Assembly: GCA_963169475.1 (NCBI GenBank)
Contig: CAUJFT010000133.1
Location: 1 to 9,765 of the forward strand
DNA: 9,765 nucleotides
DNA from: Bacteroidota bacterium
GTDB taxonomy: Bacteria; Bacteroidota; Bacteroidia; J057
Reading direction: 5' to 3'
In this document: positions 1 to 6,866 of the stretch, one piece after another
Layout: each line of letters begins with the position of its first letter
How positions within the stretch are numbered: the stretch's first letter is position 1
Translations under genes and position numbers: made by a program
Notes under the pieces: model-generated
What the model was told of the DNA's origin: nothing
Seen by the model: the letters and a program-made list of their open reading frames with translations, nothing else
Database searches by the model: none

Positions 1-162
1 GATAAATCGGAAAGCAGGGTCAGAGATGTATTTAGGATGTATCCAAATGCTACCGAAGTATTTGGGGCGGGTAAATACTTCTTTCTACAAAAAAGAGACG
101 CAGTAAATTACTGCAAAAGTGAGAATATTGATACAGAAACAATCAAAAAGTATGAAAAATAA
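1..162 (+). CDS. Small phage protein of unknown function (C-terminal part)
   Basis: The first frame is open from the window edge to a TAA at 160-162 and gives the last 53 residues of a protein. The visible part contains VFRMYPNATEVF, then GKYFFLQKRDAVNYC and a charged tail. I associate the pattern 'YPxxxEVF...G..FFL...DA.N' with short proteins often found just before the tail sheath gene in Mu-like phages of Bacteroidetes; their function is not known. The stop overlaps the next start by one base (TAATG), so the gene is translationally coupled to the sheath gene and belongs to the same late operon. The true start is upstream of the window. No catalytic motif or membrane segment is visible. Confidence 0.65.
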   Translation, partial: DKSESRVRDVFRMYPNATEVFGAGKYFFLQKRDAVNYCKSENIDTETIKKYEK

Positions 163-1337
163 TGGCATTACCCAACGTAAATATTAATCTTTCCAACGGC
201 AATATTGGAGCTGTCGCTCCATCTCCTGATGGAGTAACCGCATTGGTGATGCATGGCAATGGTACGGGTTCTGTTAGCCTTGGGCAAAATTATGTGGTTG
301 TATCTCTTCAAGATGCAATCAATCAATTTGGGGTTGATTTGTATGTAGAAGAACCTGTGCTGTATAAGTTTCTCGAAAATTTCTATGGGCAAAAAGGTGG
401 CGAATTATGGTTAAGATTGGTCCCCGATACTGTTACCTATAAAAACATCTTTGACGCAGAGGCGAAGACCCTCTGTGTGGCTGCTCAAGGTCGTGTTCGT
501 ATAGTAGTAGGCATTATGGTTCCAGGTATGGGTTATAGTCCTGTAGTCAACTTGGGGCTTGACAGCCAAGTATGGTTAGCAATGAGTGCGGCTAAAGTTC
601 TCAGGAATGAAATGAGAGAACAATACAGGGCACCAGTCATTTGCCTTGTAGATGCTTATGGTTTTACTGACCAATCTCATCTCACTCTGCCGGACCTTCA
701 TACTTATACCCATGAAGGGGTATCATTAGTGGTTTGCGACGAATATATGTTAATAGCCCAAATGGCTGGAAGATTGTCCCAAGTCTCCGTCCAAAGGAAA
801 GTGAGCAGGGTCAAAGACGGTCCCATTTCAGACGGCACGCTCTCGCTTGCTGGGACCAAACCGGAAGCATACGCACAATTGGGGCTTCTGCATGACAAAG
901 GGTACATACTTCCCAGGTTCATTACCGGCTACGCCGGCTACTTTGTTAGTGATGACCCGGTTGCGGTTCCTGTTACAAATGACTATAATAGCCTTACCGC
1001 TTGCCGGACAATAGACAAAGCGTATAGAATAGCCTACCAAACGCTAATCAATGAAATGAACGATGAGGTTCCCATCAATAACGATGGTACGATACAAGCG
1101 GCGTTCATCAAAAATTGGCAGTCCCTTATAGCAAATGCAATCGGCTTGGGTATGACAGCAAAAGGCGAGCTATCGGCAGACCCAGCCGATGCCAATGATA
1201 GAGGAGTCAAGGTTTATATTGACCCCAATCAAAATATCGTACAAACAGGGATTATCATGGTTGTTATTCTTGTTCGTCCATTTGGATACGCAAAATATAT
1301 TGAAGTTCAACTCGGGTTCACCGTTAATGCAAACTAA
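162..1337 (+). CDS. Tail sheath protein, DUF2586 type
   Basis: This 391-residue protein most likely forms the contractile sheath around the tail tube. The N-terminus MALPNVNINLSNGN and the patterns DGVTALVMHG (about 23-32), a DA-containing SLQDAINQFG helix (48-57), LYKFLENFY (67-75) and ELWLRLV (81-87) match the DUF2586 family of Bacteroidetes phages. The C-terminal part has the sheath-like ending in which a strand pattern RPFGYAKYIEV is followed by LGF. The length fits a compact sheath. The start is the ATG in the TAATG overlap with the upstream gene; there is no clear Shine-Dalgarno, only A-rich sequence, as usual in this phylum. It is followed two bases later by the tube gene, the sheath-tube order of Mu (gpL, gpM). 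The sheath role of DUF2586 is inferred from family, length and position. Confidence 0.82.
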   Translation: MALPNVNINLSNGNIGAVAPSPDGVTALVMHGNGTGSVSLGQNYVVVSLQDAINQFGVDLYVEEPVLYKFLENFYGQKGGELWLRLVPDTVTYKNIFDAEAKTLCVAAQGRVRIVVGIMVPGMGYSPVVNLGLDSQVWLAMSAAKVLRNEMREQYRAPVICLVDAYGFTDQSHLTLPDLHTYTHEGVSLVVCDEYMLIAQMAGRLSQVSVQRKVSRVKDGPISDGTLSLAGTKPEAYAQLGLLHDKGYILPRFITGYAGYFVSDDPVAVPVTNDYNSLTACRTIDKAYRIAYQTLINEMNDEVPINNDGTIQAAFIKNWQSLIANAIGLGMTAKGELSADPADANDRGVKVYIDPNQNIVQTGIIMVVILVRPFGYAKYIEVQLGFTVNAN

Positions 1338-1339
1338 CT

Positions 1340-1753
1340 ATGCCGTTTAATTCAAAACAATACGAATTCTCTGACATCACCGTAATCATGGGAGGCAGAG
1401 ATATTACGGGACTTCGCGGGATTAAGTATTCCGAAAAGCAGGAAAAGGAAGCCTTATTCGCAAAAGGCAATAAAGCGCATTCTATTCAACGTGGCAATAT
1501 CTCCTACGAGGGAGAAATAACTTTGACGCAAAGCGAATATGAGGCTCTCAGGCTCGCCGGAGACGGTTCGGTTATGCCACTATCCTTTAACATACAAGTC
1601 AGTTATGGCAACCCCTCCACGGGTGCTGTCATGATTACGGATGAACTTCAATTCGCAGAGTTTACAGAAGCTGCCAAAGAACTGAAGCAGGGCGACAAGT
1701 TCATGGAAATTACCTTGCCGTTTATTTGTTTAAATGTCATTAAAGTATCCTAA
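1340..1753 (+). CDS. Tail tube protein
   Basis: This 137-residue protein is predicted to form the inner tube through which DNA passes. The visible signature is DITVIMGGRDITGLRGIKY (about 12-30), then KQEKEALFAKGNKAHSIQRGN and YEGEITLTQSEYEAL (56-70), ending in a strand-rich part with LKQGDKFMEITLPFI (115-129). This arrangement (DI.V...G..I.G.RGI, EALFAKG..., G..YEG..TL..SE.EAL, K.GDKFMEI.LPF) is one I recognise from tube proteins of Bacteroidetes Mu-like phages, and the size is normal for tubes of the gpM/gpFII class. It starts two bases after the sheath stop and ends two bases before the chaperone gene. No signal peptide or membrane segment is present. Confidence 0.8.
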   Translation: MPFNSKQYEFSDITVIMGGRDITGLRGIKYSEKQEKEALFAKGNKAHSIQRGNISYEGEITLTQSEYEALRLAGDGSVMPLSFNIQVSYGNPSTGAVMITDELQFAEFTEAAKELKQGDKFMEITLPFICLNVIKVS

Positions 1754-1755
1754 AA

Positions 1756-2043
1756 ATGAAAAATACTGAAGAAATAAAAGCATTAAAAGCCAAATATGGC
1801 AGGGTATTCCAGGCTACAGTAGGGGAGTTTAAAGCAATTTTGCGCTACCCTAATCGCAAAGATTTAGCCTATGCTTCTGCCGGGGCAGGCGGGAATGTTT
1901 TTAAAGTCAATGAAATCTTGTTTGAGCAATGCTGGATAGAGGGAGATACACAAATTAAAGAGGATGTAGCCCTATTTCTGTCTGCGGTAAATTCCTTCTC
2001 AGAGATTATACAAATTAAAGAAACAGAGATAAAGGAGCTTTAG
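1756..2043 (+). CDS. Tail assembly chaperone (upstream frame product)
   Basis: A 95-residue, mostly helical acidic protein lies between tube and tape measure, the position held by the tail assembly chaperone (lambda G, Mu gp41) in nearly all long-tailed phages. The N-terminus has KALKAKYGRVFQATV followed by an RYPNRKDLAYA segment, then FKVNEILFEQCWIEGD, reminiscent of chaperones that read 'I.L..P.....A......G....F.....L...C...'. These proteins bind the tape measure during tube assembly and are not in the finished virion. The zero-frame product ends at TAG 2041-2043. The -1 frame is open from 2019 onward and carries the partner domain. The stretch just before the stop contains an AAGGAG run. 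An 11-base direct repeat, encoding QIKE twice, occurs 60 bases apart near the end. Confidence 0.75.
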   Translation: MKNTEEIKALKAKYGRVFQATVGEFKAILRYPNRKDLAYASAGAGGNVFKVNEILFEQCWIEGDTQIKEDVALFLSAVNSFSEIIQIKETEIKEL

Positions 2044-2207
2044 CGGCAGCGTCAGGCAGGCTGGAAGATGACTATATTGGATATGTTAATACAATGATGC
2101 GTTACTACCTGCATATCACGCCCGAGACGCTGTCAGACAGAGAATGGGCGCAAACGTGGAAACAACTGATAGACATTCGAGAAAAAGAAGCCAAAAATAA
2201 TTTATGA
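2019..2207 (+). CDS. Tail assembly chaperone, frameshift extension (second frame)
   Basis: In the -1 frame relative to the chaperone gene, the sequence is open from 2019 (after a TAA at 2016-2018) to TGA 2205-2207, overlapping the tape-measure ATG by three bases. The translation includes LEDDYIGYVNTMMRYY, HITPETLSDREWAQTW and KQLIDIREKEAKNN, which looks like a real helical domain and like the second half of tail chaperones. The first ATG in this frame is at 2094, inside the apparently conserved part, and no good start lies upstream, so I infer it is made as a fusion by -1 ribosomal frameshifting between 2019 and 2040. This is the widespread G/GT arrangement. If slippage is at the A_AAG at 2031-2034 the fusion is about 150 residues. 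No perfect X_XXY_YYZ heptamer is visible, so the exact site is open. Confidence 0.65.
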   Translation, partial: RNRDKGALAAASGRLEDDYIGYVNTMMRYYLHITPETLSDREWAQTWKQLIDIREKEAKNNL

Positions 2208-4201
2208 ATATTGTAGAATATTTTATCAAAATTACCGGAAATGGGAAAGCCTACTTTGAAGCAATGAAAGGTGGGTTTGGGGGTTTGGCTTCTCAAACGG
2301 ATAAAACAAATAAGCAATTGCAGGGCTTGGGTGCTGCCTTTCGGGCGAATCAATTCACCCAAGCCCTGCAAGGAATGGGTGAGGCTCTTAATACCATCAA
2401 CCAGCCTGCCATCAAAATGGAATCGGCGATGGCAGAGTTATCTGCTGTAACAGGGGTCTCAGGGGAGGAACTGCAAGCAATAGAAGAAAAAGCCCGCAAC
2501 CTGGGCAAGGTTTTTGGGGCAGGACCGGCAGAGGCAGCAGAGGCATATACTGACATCCTTTCTCGTTTGGGTCCCGAAGTGGCTAAAAATCCCCAAGCAT
2601 TAGATGCGATGGGCAAAAGTGTACTTACTCTTTCCAAAACCATGAAGGGGGATGTAAATGGTGCAATGGATGCACTCACGACCGCCATGCTCCAGTACAA
2701 TGTGTCTATGGACGACCCAATGAAGGCTTCAGAGCAGATGAGTATTGTGATGAATCAGATGGCACAAGGAGCGCAACTCGGTTCGGCGCAGGTGCCACAG
2801 GTAGCAGAGTCCTTTAAAGTTGCCGGTGGTGCCGCGTATGCGGCAGGGCTGCAAATGTCGGAAACCAACGCCGCTATACAGGTACTCGGGAAGGGTAGCC
2901 TGTACGGCGCAGAAGCAGGGACGAAGTTGCGAAATATTTTGCTGAAGATGGGAGAGGGGCGATTCCTCCCAAAGCAAACACAGGAAGAGTTAATTGCCGC
3001 TGGGGTCAACATTGAAAAATTGGGAGATAAAACTATCCCGTTAGCGGAAAGACTTAAAGAACTGGGCAAAGCCCAAGGAGATACTGCATTGATGTCGCAA
3101 TTGTTCGGTGCTGAAAATGTGGTAGCCGCGCAAACGCTGCTCCAAAATCAGGACGTATTAAAAGAATGGACAACCCAAATGATAGGGAGTAATGCAGCAA
3201 ATGAGCAAGCAGCGATTATCATGAATACTACTGCCGAAAGGGTAGCAAAGATGAAAGCAAAATTTACTGATTTGCTTATTACCGTAGGCAGTTATACCGC
3301 CAAATTTGCACCGATTTTAAATGCTACCTATCAATTTGCACAGGTAGGCGCGCAATTAAGCCCTTTAATCGGGATGTTCAGGGGAGTGGGCGTTGCGTTA
3401 TTAGGACCAGAAGGGGGATTAAAGAGGGCAGCCAAAGCGGGTTGGGGATTTGTAAAATCATTAGCAGCAGGAGCATGGCAGGCTACAATTGCGGCAGCAA
3501 GATACGCTATTTCTGCCGCTTCCATTGTGGGAGGCTATGTCGTGTCTTTAATAAGTGCAACTGCCGCTCAAATTGGGTTAAACGTAGCAATGACGGCTAA
3601 CCCAATAGGATTAATCATTGTTGGAATAGCAGCAATAGGTGTAGCCGTTTACGGAATAATCAAGCACTGGGATAGGCTTAAGGGGTGGATATGGGAGTTC
3701 GGCAGGTTTGTGATTAAGTATAGCCCGTTCGGTTTGATGATACGGGCAGCGGAAGCTATATTCCCCGGTTTTATGGACAAAGTAAGCGGATGGTTTGATA
3801 CAATCAAGGGCTGGTTTTTTGGTCTTTGGGATAAAATTAAAAAAATTGCAGATGCAGCAAAGACATTTCTGGGTATCGGCGAAGGTAGCGGAGATTTAGG
3901 GGGTGGAGCTATTTCATCGGTAGTTGATGGGTTTCTTCCGCAGTCATCAGATAAGCAGATGGATATCATGGGTAGCAAAGACGGCGGGGGTCTCAAAAAA
4001 ATGGGAGGACTTCAAAATGATTCTGAAGCAATCGTTGGTGGAGGAAAGAAATCCACGAATATCACCATCAATTTAAAAAACTTGGTGGAGCAAATCAACA
4101 TCTATCCAAGCAGTAAATTAGACATCAGTAAAGGAATAGAAGATGAAGTTTTAAAAGCACTCACCCGTGTATTGAGTGTTGCGCAAGGTCAAGTAGTATA
4201 A
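2204..4201 (+). CDS. Tail tape measure protein (TP901-type)
   Basis: This 665-residue protein sets tail length and is expelled at infection. Residues 1-70 are a helical start rich in Gln and Ala. Residues about 72-330 match the TP901 phage-tail tape-measure core: ESAMAELSAVTGVSGEEL, the GAGPAEAAEAYTDILSRLG segment, then VAESFKVAGGAAYAAGL and KGSLYGAEAGTKLRNIL, with an LFGAENVVAAQTLL block. Residues about 425-490 are hydrophobic and contain the typical MTANPIGLIIVGIAAIGVAVYGI then KHWDRLKGWI motif, followed by amphipathic Trp-rich helices (to about 555). The tail end (560-665) is Gly-rich, then a short strand-rich block. The start ATG overlaps the chaperone-extension stop (ATGA). By the usual rule of roughly 0.15 nm per residue it would specify a tail near 100 nm. 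A perfect 16-bp inverted repeat lies near its 5' end. Confidence 0.93.
   Translation: MNIVEYFIKITGNGKAYFEAMKGGFGGLASQTDKTNKQLQGLGAAFRANQFTQALQGMGEALNTINQPAIKMESAMAELSAVTGVSGEELQAIEEKARNLGKVFGAGPAEAAEAYTDILSRLGPEVAKNPQALDAMGKSVLTLSKTMKGDVNGAMDALTTAMLQYNVSMDDPMKASEQMSIVMNQMAQGAQLGSAQVPQVAESFKVAGGAAYAAGLQMSETNAAIQVLGKGSLYGAEAGTKLRNILLKMGEGRFLPKQTQEELIAAGVNIEKLGDKTIPLAERLKELGKAQGDTALMSQLFGAENVVAAQTLLQNQDVLKEWTTQMIGSNAANEQAAIIMNTTAERVAKMKAKFTDLLITVGSYTAKFAPILNATYQFAQVGAQLSPLIGMFRGVGVALLGPEGGLKRAAKAGWGFVKSLAAGAWQATIAAARYAISAASIVGGYVVSLISATAAQIGLNVAMTANPIGLIIVGIAAIGVAVYGIIKHWDRLKGWIWEFGRFVIKYSPFGLMIRAAEAIFPGFMDKVSGWFDTIKGWFFGLWDKIKKIADAAKTFLGIGEGSGDLGGGAISSVVDGFLPQSSDKQMDIMGSKDGGGLKKMGGLQNDSEAIVGGGKKSTNITINLKNLVEQINIYPSSKLDISKGIEDEVLKALTRVLSVAQGQVV
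2318..2371. repeat. Perfect 16-bp inverted repeat (hairpin) inside the tape-measure gene
   Basis: The arm at 2318-2333 (TTGCAGGGCTTGGGTG) is the exact reverse complement of 2356-2371, separated by 22 bases. A smaller stem (GCC 2336-2338 with GGC 2344-2346) can form inside the loop. In mRNA this would be a stable G/C-containing hairpin starting 114 bases after the tape-measure start. It is encoded as LQGLG on one arm and ALQGMG on the other. There is no U-tract, so it is not a terminator. Its function is unknown. Confidence 0.9.
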
Positions 4202-4203
4202 TT

Positions 4204-4857
4204 ATGGAAACGAATCATCAAATCAAATCCGGTTATGCGCTTCCTCCTTTTTTCAGAAAATTCCTTCAGGAAACCATTCCTTTTTTGGATATAAAGTTTG
4301 GAGAAGGAGAAGAAAGAAAGAGTAGCGAGCTGCCTAGCTACGAAAAAGGCAACGAGGTTCTCCCTACAGAGTTATCTAATTACGACAAAATAAGCCGAAA
4401 GCCATCAATAGGGCATCTCCCACAGATATTCCCATTGAGGATGAAGCTGGAGCAAGATATTGATTTTTGGGAACTGCCATTCGAGCCTGTAATCAGCATT
4501 AAGGGAAAGAATGTGATAGTCAGAAGGGCAGTAGCGAAGAGTAAGCAGCGTGGGACTATTAAAGAATACTGGACACAAGATGATTATGAGATAACAATTG
4601 TCGGCTATTTTATCAATGACGAAGAAGCCAATGCATATCCTACTAGGCAGGTGGAGCGTCTCCGCCAAATATGTGAATCGGGCTTGGTAGTTCAGGTTCA
4701 ATGTGAGATTTTAAGCACATTTGGGATAACTCAAATGGTGATTGAAGATTGGGATATCCCTTTTACTAAGGGAGAAAATATTCAGGCTTTCGCACTCAAA
4801 TGCTATTCCGATGATGCGTTTGATTTATTAGTGGAGGATAACGTTGCCTTAACATAA
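4204..4857 (+). CDS. DUF6046-type baseplate/tail protein (Mu N position)
   Basis: This 217-residue protein lies directly after the tape measure and directly before the hub, the place where Mu carries gpN (DNA circularisation/tail protein). The core from about residue 95 to 205 contains PFEPVISIKGKNVIVRR, then RGTIKEYWTQDDYEITIVGYF, a YPTRQVERLRQICESG helix and the ending VIEDWDIPFTKGENIQAF. I associate this 'I.GKNVIVRR...RG.IKE.W.QDDYEI...G' pattern with the DUF6046 family, seen almost only in Bacteroidetes phages. The first 90 residues are variable and charged. The likely role is a connector between tube end and hub, inferred from position and the beta-rich core. Its TAA is followed at once by the hub ATG with no spacer. 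Confidence 0.7.
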   Translation: METNHQIKSGYALPPFFRKFLQETIPFLDIKFGEGEERKSSELPSYEKGNEVLPTELSNYDKISRKPSIGHLPQIFPLRMKLEQDIDFWELPFEPVISIKGKNVIVRRAVAKSKQRGTIKEYWTQDDYEITIVGYFINDEEANAYPTRQVERLRQICESGLVVQVQCEILSTFGITQMVIEDWDIPFTKGENIQAFALKCYSDDAFDLLVEDNVALT

Positions 4858-5814
4858 ATGAAGAAAATAGGGTGGGAAATAAAGCTAGGAAACTATAAAT
4901 TGGGATTATTGGAGTCTGTGAGTATCGAACGCTCAGTCGAGATGCTTTCAGATACTGCAAAAATTCAACTACCAGGACAAGCCTACGGTAAGGCTCTCGA
5001 AGTCGAAAATAGGCTAAAGAAAGGAGACCCTGTAATTATAAAACTGGGTTATGGAGCGGTAAAAACAGAGTTCGAGGGCTATATTAATAGCATATATATA
5101 GATAAAGCGGGCATAACCATCAACTGCGAAGACGCAATATATTTATCTCGAAAACCGATGGATAATGCTCAATTAAAAAATGTAAGTGTCCTTGACCTAT
5201 TGAATTTGGTGGCAAAGGTAATGGGTAATGGAATAGAAGCAAGTACCACATACAGCAGAAAATGGGATAAATTCATAATGGACAATACAAATGGTTATGA
5301 AGTGTTAAAAAAAATTCAAGAAGAGTGCCGCTTATATGTGTATGTCGCGGACGGTGGGAAATTAGTTGCAGAACCCATCGATACCTATAATTCGAATAAA
5401 AAGGTTGTGTATGATTTTGCAAAGAACATAGAAATCGAGGACTTAAAGTACAGGCGAGCCGATGATAAGGAGTATGAGGTGGTAGTGGAAGGGATAGATA
5501 AAAACGGAAAAAGGGAGACAGTAGTGATTGGAAAACAGGGAGGAGAAAAAAGAAAGATTATCATAAGTGCGTGGAAGGATAAGTCGGATTTGAAAAAAAG
5601 AGGGGAGGAGGAAATGAAATTTTTAGCGTATGATGGGTATGAGGGGAGTATCACAACGTGGTTATGCCCTTACGTAAGACCCGGTTACGCAGCAGAAATC
5701 AAAGACGATGACTACGAATATAAGACAGGCTCTTACTTTATTACCGCAGTTACTACTGAATTAAGTGCGTCTGGTGGGGTCAGAAAAGTTAAGCTCGGGC
5801 GTAAACTTTCTTAG
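4858..5814 (+). CDS. Baseplate hub, late control gene D-like
   Basis: This 318-residue protein resembles the gpD/gp27/Mu gpP class that forms the trimeric hub joining tube to spike. Visible features are an N-terminal domain with strands and the SVEMLSDTAKIQLPG segment (26-40), RLKKGDPVIIKLGYG (52-66), EFEGYINSIYIDKAGITINCEDA (71-93, where late-control-D proteins have 'F.G.V..I......I.L.C.D'), a helix with LDLLNLVAKVMG, the YEVLKKIQEEC helix (147-157) and a C-terminal domain ending in VRPGYAAEIKDDDYEYKTGSYFI and VKLGRKLS. The length is usual for the family. It starts immediately after the previous stop and ends with TAG, followed by the only real gap of the operon. The stretch around 5460-5620 is unusually purine-rich on the plus strand and encodes a Lys/Glu-rich linker. 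Confidence 0.85.
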   Translation: MKKIGWEIKLGNYKLGLLESVSIERSVEMLSDTAKIQLPGQAYGKALEVENRLKKGDPVIIKLGYGAVKTEFEGYINSIYIDKAGITINCEDAIYLSRKPMDNAQLKNVSVLDLLNLVAKVMGNGIEASTTYSRKWDKFIMDNTNGYEVLKKIQEECRLYVYVADGGKLVAEPIDTYNSNKKVVYDFAKNIEIEDLKYRRADDKEYEVVVEGIDKNGKRETVVIGKQGGEKRKIIISAWKDKSDLKKRGEEEMKFLAYDGYEGSITTWLCPYVRPGYAAEIKDDDYEYKTGSYFITAVTTELSASGGVRKVKLGRKLS

Positions 5815-5865
5815 ATTTTTTTATATTTAATTTTTACATTTAATTTTTTTTTAAAAATAATAAGC
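5815..5865 (+). other. 51-nt A/T-only spacer between hub and spike genes
   Basis: From just after the hub TAG to just before the spike ATG there is one C (5837) and one GC pair of bases at 5864-5865; all else is A or T. It contains an 11-base direct repeat (ATTTAATTTTT at 5825-5835 and 5838-5848) and a run of nine T. No TAnnTTTG promoter is seen; the nearest is TACATTTA at 5835-5842, which lacks the final G. The hub frame stays open through the spacer into the spike gene. It may act as an unstructured ribosome landing site or a weak promoter, but neither is proven. Confidence 0.6.
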
Positions 5866-6336
5866 ATGGATGGGAGTATATCAACGTTATCCGAACTCCT
5901 AAAGAAGACAAACAACCCACCCTCAATTTTTTTTGGGCAGGTTGTTTCTGTAGGGGATGATGTGTGTAGTGTGAAAATTGGAGATATCGAATATGCAGAC
6001 GTTAAACTAAGAATTACCGATGAATCTTTGAGTGATAAGCTCGTGCTGAAGCCAAAGGTAGATTCTAATGTGCTTGTAGCAGATTTGAGCGGGGACAAAC
6101 GTGCTTTGGCGATATTGCAAGTGGAAACTGTAGATGAACTATTACTGACAAAGGGGACAATCGGATTTAAAATTACTGACGCTGGATTTTGCATTGAGAA
6201 AGACGGGTTTAATCTGAATACAATTCTGTCAGATTTTTTTGACGAGGTAATGAAAATCATCGTGGTACAAGGAACATCTCCTAACGTGCCTGCTTTAACT
6301 GCACTTAAAACACAATTAAACCAAATTCTATGCTGA
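5866..6336 (+). CDS. Baseplate spike protein (gpV/gp45-like OB-fold)
   Basis: This 156-residue protein follows the hub, as gpV (P2) and gp45 (Mu) do, and probably forms the membrane-piercing spike. Residues about 20-90 read as an OB-fold: IFFGQVVSVGDDVCSVKIGD, then YADVKLRI, LVLKPKVDSNVLVADLSGD and ALAILQVETVDEL. A short beta repeat-like part follows (GTIGFKITDAGFCIEKDGF, 98-116), then a helical end (118-156). The protein is short and has no HxH iron-binding tip motif, so the tip differs from P2 gpV or a PAAR protein supplies it elsewhere. The start is the ATG after the A/T spacer; the sequence upstream is A-rich without a Shine-Dalgarno. Its TGA lies seven bases inside the next gene. Confidence 0.75.
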   Translation: MDGSISTLSELLKKTNNPPSIFFGQVVSVGDDVCSVKIGDIEYADVKLRITDESLSDKLVLKPKVDSNVLVADLSGDKRALAILQVETVDELLLTKGTIGFKITDAGFCIEKDGFNLNTILSDFFDEVMKIIVVQGTSPNVPALTALKTQLNQILC

Positions 6337-6545
6337 ATCCAACTCTCCTTTCTTCGCAAATAAAAGCGGCATTCGACAATGTGAGCGACACCCAAATAGA
6401 CCCGGACGTGGCTCGGCAGCAGATGGCGGATGAACTTGCCGCTGCAATTGTGTCCGCTATACAATCGGCTACAATTAATTACATTTCTGGTCTCGCATCT
6501 CCAACCGGTCCAGTTGCTGGCGTATTTGTAGGAAACTTAAGCTAG
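6330..6545 (+). CDS. Small helical phage protein, function unknown
   Basis: A 71-residue protein starts inside the end of the spike gene (7-nt overlap). Residues 1-47 are likely alpha-helical (LLSSQIKAAFDNVSD, then DVARQQMADELAAAIVSAIQ), followed by an ISGLASPTGPVAGVFVG tail rich in Gly and Pro. Small proteins of this shape, with a Ser/Ala helix and a 'TGPVxGxFxG' ending, are commonly encoded between spike and wedge genes of contractile-tail phages and related loci; no role has been assigned as far as I know. Its position suggests a baseplate part or assembly factor. No signal peptide or membrane segment is convincing. The overlap with the spike gene supports coupled translation. The stop TAG is six bases before the next ATG. 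Confidence 0.6.
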   Translation: MLNPTLLSSQIKAAFDNVSDTQIDPDVARQQMADELAAAIVSAIQSATINYISGLASPTGPVAGVFVGNLS

Positions 6546-6551
6546 TATAGT

Positions 6552-6866
6552 ATGAAAACAGGAATCGTCATAGGTGAAAATGATTTGGAGATAGTACCAA
6601 TTATCAATGATGGGCTAATTGTGCAAGGCGTAAAGGTATCTGATATTACTCGCCAAAATCAATCGGCGTTATTGGTAACGACCAAAGGTGAAGTGAAATT
6701 ATCGCCGTGGGTGGGAATTGGTATCCAGCGAATGATGAACGAACATGATTTGTTGTCATGGAAATCCGAAATCCGCAAACAAATAGAAGCGGACGGGCAG
6801 AAGATTAATATACTTATTATTGACTCTCAAAATATATCAATAGATGCAAGTTACAGTACAGAATAA
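6552..6866 (+). CDS. Baseplate wedge protein (gp25 / Mu gp46-like)
   Basis: This 104-residue protein is predicted to be a baseplate wedge component. The key segment is GEVKLSPWVGIGIQRMMNE (about 46-64), then LSWKSEIRKQIEADGQKINIL (68-88) and a strand-rich end. The pattern 'G...L.P..G.G......N.........I...I..DGQ.I' is what I recognise for gp25/gpW-type wedge proteins as they appear in Bacteroidetes phages, where the otherwise conserved EPR core motif is not obvious. It lies before the J-like gene, as gp46 lies before gp47 in Mu. Its last 23 bases overlap the start of the LysM-like gene, an unusually long overlap for this operon that argues for coupled translation. Confidence 0.72.
   Translation: MKTGIVIGENDLEIVPIINDGLIVQGVKVSDITRQNQSALLVTTKGEVKLSPWVGIGIQRMMNEHDLLSWKSEIRKQIEADGQKINILIIDSQNISIDASYSTE

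Noticed and set aside
927..942. CCGGC-TAC-GCCGG small hairpin and a repeated GCCGGCTAC in the sheath gene
   Set aside because: Five base pairs within coding sequence (TGYAGY) are expected by chance and have no context pointing to a function.
1950..2020. Eleven-base direct repeat ACAAATTAAAG at 1950-1960 and 2010-2020 in the chaperone gene
   Set aside because: Both copies encode QIKE in frame in A-rich sequence; too short to suggest a site, and it lies outside the slippage window except for its last bases.
2032..2043. AAGGAG-CTT-TAG-C resembles the +1 frameshift site of prfB (Shine-Dalgarno-like run, CTT, stop)
   Set aside because: A +1 shift here reaches a TGA at 2069-2071 after nine codons and does not enter the chaperone extension, which is in the -1 frame. 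The spacing from the AGGAG to CTT also differs.
2105..2371. A minus-strand open frame starting at the inverted repeat (88 codons)
   Set aside because: It is antisense to the chaperone extension and the tape-measure start. Its first residues resemble the tape-measure peptide only because of the inverted repeat.
5811..6464. A 217-codon open frame on the minus strand across the spike and small-protein genes
   Set aside because: It is antisense to two plus-strand genes with family-like patterns and tight operon spacing, and its own translation has no recognisable domain.
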